From Catenovulum sp. 2E275 (GTDB lineage Bacteria > Pseudomonadota > Gammaproteobacteria > Enterobacterales > Alteromonadaceae): a stretch of 64,000 nucleotides of DNA. Where the stretch lies: assembly GCF_025515275.1 (NCBI RefSeq), contig NZ_JAOPFU010000006.1, positions 62,001-126,000 of the forward strand, in the 5' to 3' direction. Within the stretch, counting starts at the first letter, position 1. Each line of letters begins with the position of its first letter. The notes beneath the pieces are model-generated. The model saw nothing but the letters and a program-made list of their open reading frames with translations, was not told where the DNA came from and made no database searches. This document shows, piece after piece, positions 61,906-64,000 of this stretch. The position numbers and the translations under genes are program-made.

Positions 61906-64000
61906 ATGAGCAAAATTGCAGATAATCCACTTATCTTAGTTGATGGTTCTTCTTATTTATTCCGCGCTTTTCATGCGCCACCTCATTTAACAAACTCTAA
62001 AGGTGAACCTACGGGTGCCATTTATGGCGTAGTTAATATGCTACGTAGCTTAATTAATAAATTTAAGCCAACTCAGATGGCCGTTATTTTTGACGCTAAA
62101 GGTAAAACATTTCGGAATGATATGTATGCCGAATATAAAGCTAACCGCCCACCAATGCCGGATGATTTACGGATTCAGATTGAACCTCTGCATAAAATAA
62201 TTAAAGCTTTAGGTTTACCTTTAATTAGTATTGAAGGCGTTGAAGCTGACGATGTTATTGGCACACTAGCTAAACAAGCCAGCGAACAAAAACGCCATGT
62301 TTTGATAAGCACTGGCGATAAGGATATGGCTCAGTTAGTAAACCCGCATGTCACTTTAATCAATACGATGACAGATACCGTATTAGATGAAGAAGGCGTT
62401 AAAAATAAATTTGGGATTGGACCTGAGTTAATTATCGATTATTTAGCTTTAATGGGTGACAAAGTCGATAATATTCCCGGTTTACCTGGCGTTGGTGAAA
62501 AAACCGCATTAGCTATGCTGCAAGGTATAGGTGGAATGGATAAATTGTACGAGAATCCAGAAAAAGTCTCGGAGTTATCTTTCCGTGGTTCAAAAAGCAT
62601 GCCTACCAAATTAATCGATAACGAAAAAGAAGCCAGGTTATCTTATGAATTGGCAACGATTAAAACGGATGTTGAACTTGAAATTACTTTTGATCAATTA
62701 AATATTGATACACCAGATCAAGCCCAGTTAATTGAGCTTTATAAAGAAATGGAATTTAAGCGCTGGTTGTCAGAAGTTATAGGTCAGGAGCAATCGACTC
62801 AGGCTGACAGCGAAGTGGAAGAAATCGCAGAAAAAGTTGAGGGGAATTACAGTTGTATTCTGGATAAAACAGAATTTAATCTGTGGCTGGCAAAATTACA
62901 GAGTGCTGAATTAATTGCATTTGATACTGAAACAACCTCACTTAACTATATGCAAGCTGAAATTGTCGGTGTATCTTTTTGTATAAAACCGGGTGAAGCA
63001 GCTTATGTACCTGTTGCCCATGACTATGATGATGCGCCAGAGCAACTAGAAAGAAATTGGGTGTTAGCTCAATTAAAACCTTTATTGGAAGACCCTGACA
63101 AGGCTATTGTTGGTCAAAATTTAAAGTACGATAAGCATGTTTTAGCTAACTACAATATAAACTTACAAGGGATTGCCCATGACTCAATGATCGAGTCTTA
63201 TGTTTATAACAGTGTGGGGACACGCCATGACATGGATAGTTTAGCGCTTAAATATTTAGGTCATAAAAATATTAGCTTTGAAGAAATAGCTGGTAAAGGG
63301 GCTAAACAATTAACGTTTAATCAAATTAGCCTTGAGCAAGCTGCACCTTATGCCGCAGAAGATGCAGATATAACACTACAGTTACATAATAAGCTGTGGA
63401 ATGAACTTTCTAAAGATGAAAAACTAAAAACCGTTTATCAAGAAATTGAATTGCCACTTATCCCTGTTTTAAGCCAAATAGAACAAAATGGGGTATTAAT
63501 TGATATTCATCAACTCTCAAAACAAAGTCAAGATATCTTACTCAGGTTAGATGAGCTAGAAAAAGAAGCTTATGATATTGCAGGTGAAGAGTTTAATTTA
63601 AGCTCAACCAAACAATTACAAGCGATTTTATTTGAAAAGTTAAACCATCCTATTATTAAGAAGACCCCAAAAGGCGCACCTTCAACCGCGGAAGAAGTTT
63701 TACAAGAATTAGCTTTAGATTTCCCTCTACCTAAGTTGTTAATGGAATATCGCGGATTAGCCAAGTTAAAATCAACTTATACTGACAAATTACCTTTAAT
63801 GGTCGCCAATAAAACAGGCCGGGTGCATACTTCATATCACCAAGCTGTCACCGCGACTGGGCGTTTGTCATCAACAGATCCTAACTTACAGAATATTCCA
63901 ATTCGTAATGAAGAAGGTCGAAAGGTTCGCAAAGCATTTGTAGCCAGAGAAGGCTACAAAATCATGGCCGCAGATTATTCTCAAATTGAGCTTAGAATCA
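61906..64000 (+). CDS. polA: DNA polymerase I (3' end beyond window)
   Basis: The first 698 residues of DNA polymerase I. The N-terminal 5'-3' exonuclease has [36 protein letters not shown] and [18 protein letters not shown]. The 3'-5' proofreading domain has an intact FDTETTSL, so proofreading should be active. The polymerase domain begins with [17 protein letters not shown] and reaches DYSQIELRI (motif A) at the window edge. The enzyme removes RNA primers and fills repair gaps. The frame is open at position 64000. Confidence 0.97.
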   Translation, partial: MSKIADNPLILVDGSSYLFRAFHAPPHLTNSKGEPTGAIYGVVNMLRSLINKFKPTQMAVIFDAKGKTFRNDMYAEYKANRPPMPDDLRIQIEPLHKIIKALGLPLISIEGVEADDVIGTLAKQASEQKRHVLISTGDKDMAQLVNPHVTLINTMTDTVLDEEGVKNKFGIGPELIIDYLALMGDKVDNIPGLPGVGEKTALAMLQGIGGMDKLYENPEKVSELSFRGSKSMPTKLIDNEKEARLSYELATIKTDVELEITFDQLNIDTPDQAQLIELYKEMEFKRWLSEVIGQEQSTQADSEVEEIAEKVEGNYSCILDKTEFNLWLAKLQSAELIAFDTETTSLNYMQAEIVGVSFCIKPGEAAYVPVAHDYDDAPEQLERNWVLAQLKPLLEDPDKAIVGQNLKYDKHVLANYNINLQGIAHDSMIESYVYNSVGTRHDMDSLALKYLGHKNISFEEIAGKGAKQLTFNQISLEQAAPYAAEDADITLQLHNKLWNELSKDEKLKTVYQEIELPLIPVLSQIEQNGVLIDIHQLSKQSQDILLRLDELEKEAYDIAGEEFNLSSTKQLQAILFEKLNHPIIKKTPKGAPSTAEEVLQELALDFPLPKLLMEYRGLAKLKSTYTDKLPLMVANKTGRVHTSYHQAVTATGRLSSTDPNLQNIPIRNEEGRKVRKAFVAREGYKIMAADYSQIELRI

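Noticed and set aside
1-64000. CRISPR arrays, tRNA or rRNA genes, integrases of mobile islands
   Set aside because: No regularly spaced repeats, no tRNA cloverleaf or rRNA sequence was noticed, and the only tyrosine recombinase is housekeeping XerC in its normal context.

Overview
This 64 kb window is an AT-rich, gene-dense chromosomal segment of a Gammaproteobacterium, most likely a marine member of the Alteromonadales (an Alteromonadaceae/Catenovulum-like genome is a guess from gene order and protein flavour, not a search result). The support is the set of gammaproteobacterial housekeeping blocks: lptD-surA-pdxA-rsmA-apaG-apaH, amgK-murU-djlA divergent from lptD, hemC-hemD-hemX-hemY, dapF-DUF484-xerC with yigB nearby, gmk-rpoZ-spoT-ridA-trmH, rsmJ, yajQ, and the start of polA. 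No rRNA, tRNA, CRISPR array, prophage or complete insertion sequence was seen.

Layout. 1-9.4 kb: a LysR regulator, a MAPEG membrane protein, a pitrilysin-like M16 protease, a YibQ-type deacetylase-fold protein, a ModF-like double ABC ATPase, greB, and two small envelope genes (DUF6279 lipoprotein, DUF4760). 9.5-15.4 kb: hemCDXY followed without a break by modB-modC. 15.4-24.8 kb: envelope and ribosome-maturation block (apaH to lptD on the minus strand) and the cell-wall recycling pair amgK-murU with djlA on the plus strand. 25-31 kb: yigB, an inserted stress cluster (Dps, small lipoprotein, DUF1328 membrane peptide), then xerC, DUF484, dapF and a TPR plus retropepsin-type protein. 31-42 kb: cysE, a sugar-efflux-type MFS transporter, dsbD with a small overlapping partner, a glutamine-rich SbcC without an adjacent sbcD, a ceramidase-family membrane protein, and a MetY/MetZ-type sulfhydrylase. 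42-49.4 kb: trmH, ridA, spoT, rpoZ, gmk, then DUF2750, DUF72, a TPR protein and an unlinked MlaC-like protein. 49.5-56.5 kb is the most accessory part: a second LysR gene, a repeat element, a secreted CX5R phosphatase lipoprotein, a TonB-dependent receptor, and a pair made of a PhnD-like periplasmic binding protein and a membrane protein with a predicted winged-helix tail. 56.7-64 kb: yajQ, a PH-domain protein, rsmJ, a 3-methyladenine glycosylase, a YfiR-like/histidine-kinase pair, and polA running off the window.

The main non-gene structure is a three-copy, TA-flanked inverted-repeat element (about 127 bp; one copy enlarged to about 314 bp by a highly structured insert). Two of the copies lie at the 3' ends of LysR genes, and one of these supplies the last codons and the stop. 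The best candidates for an undescribed system are the PhnD-like/membrane winged-helix pair beside the TonB receptor and phosphatase, and the YfiR-like/histidine-kinase pair beside polA. Functions for both are inferred from domains and gene order only.
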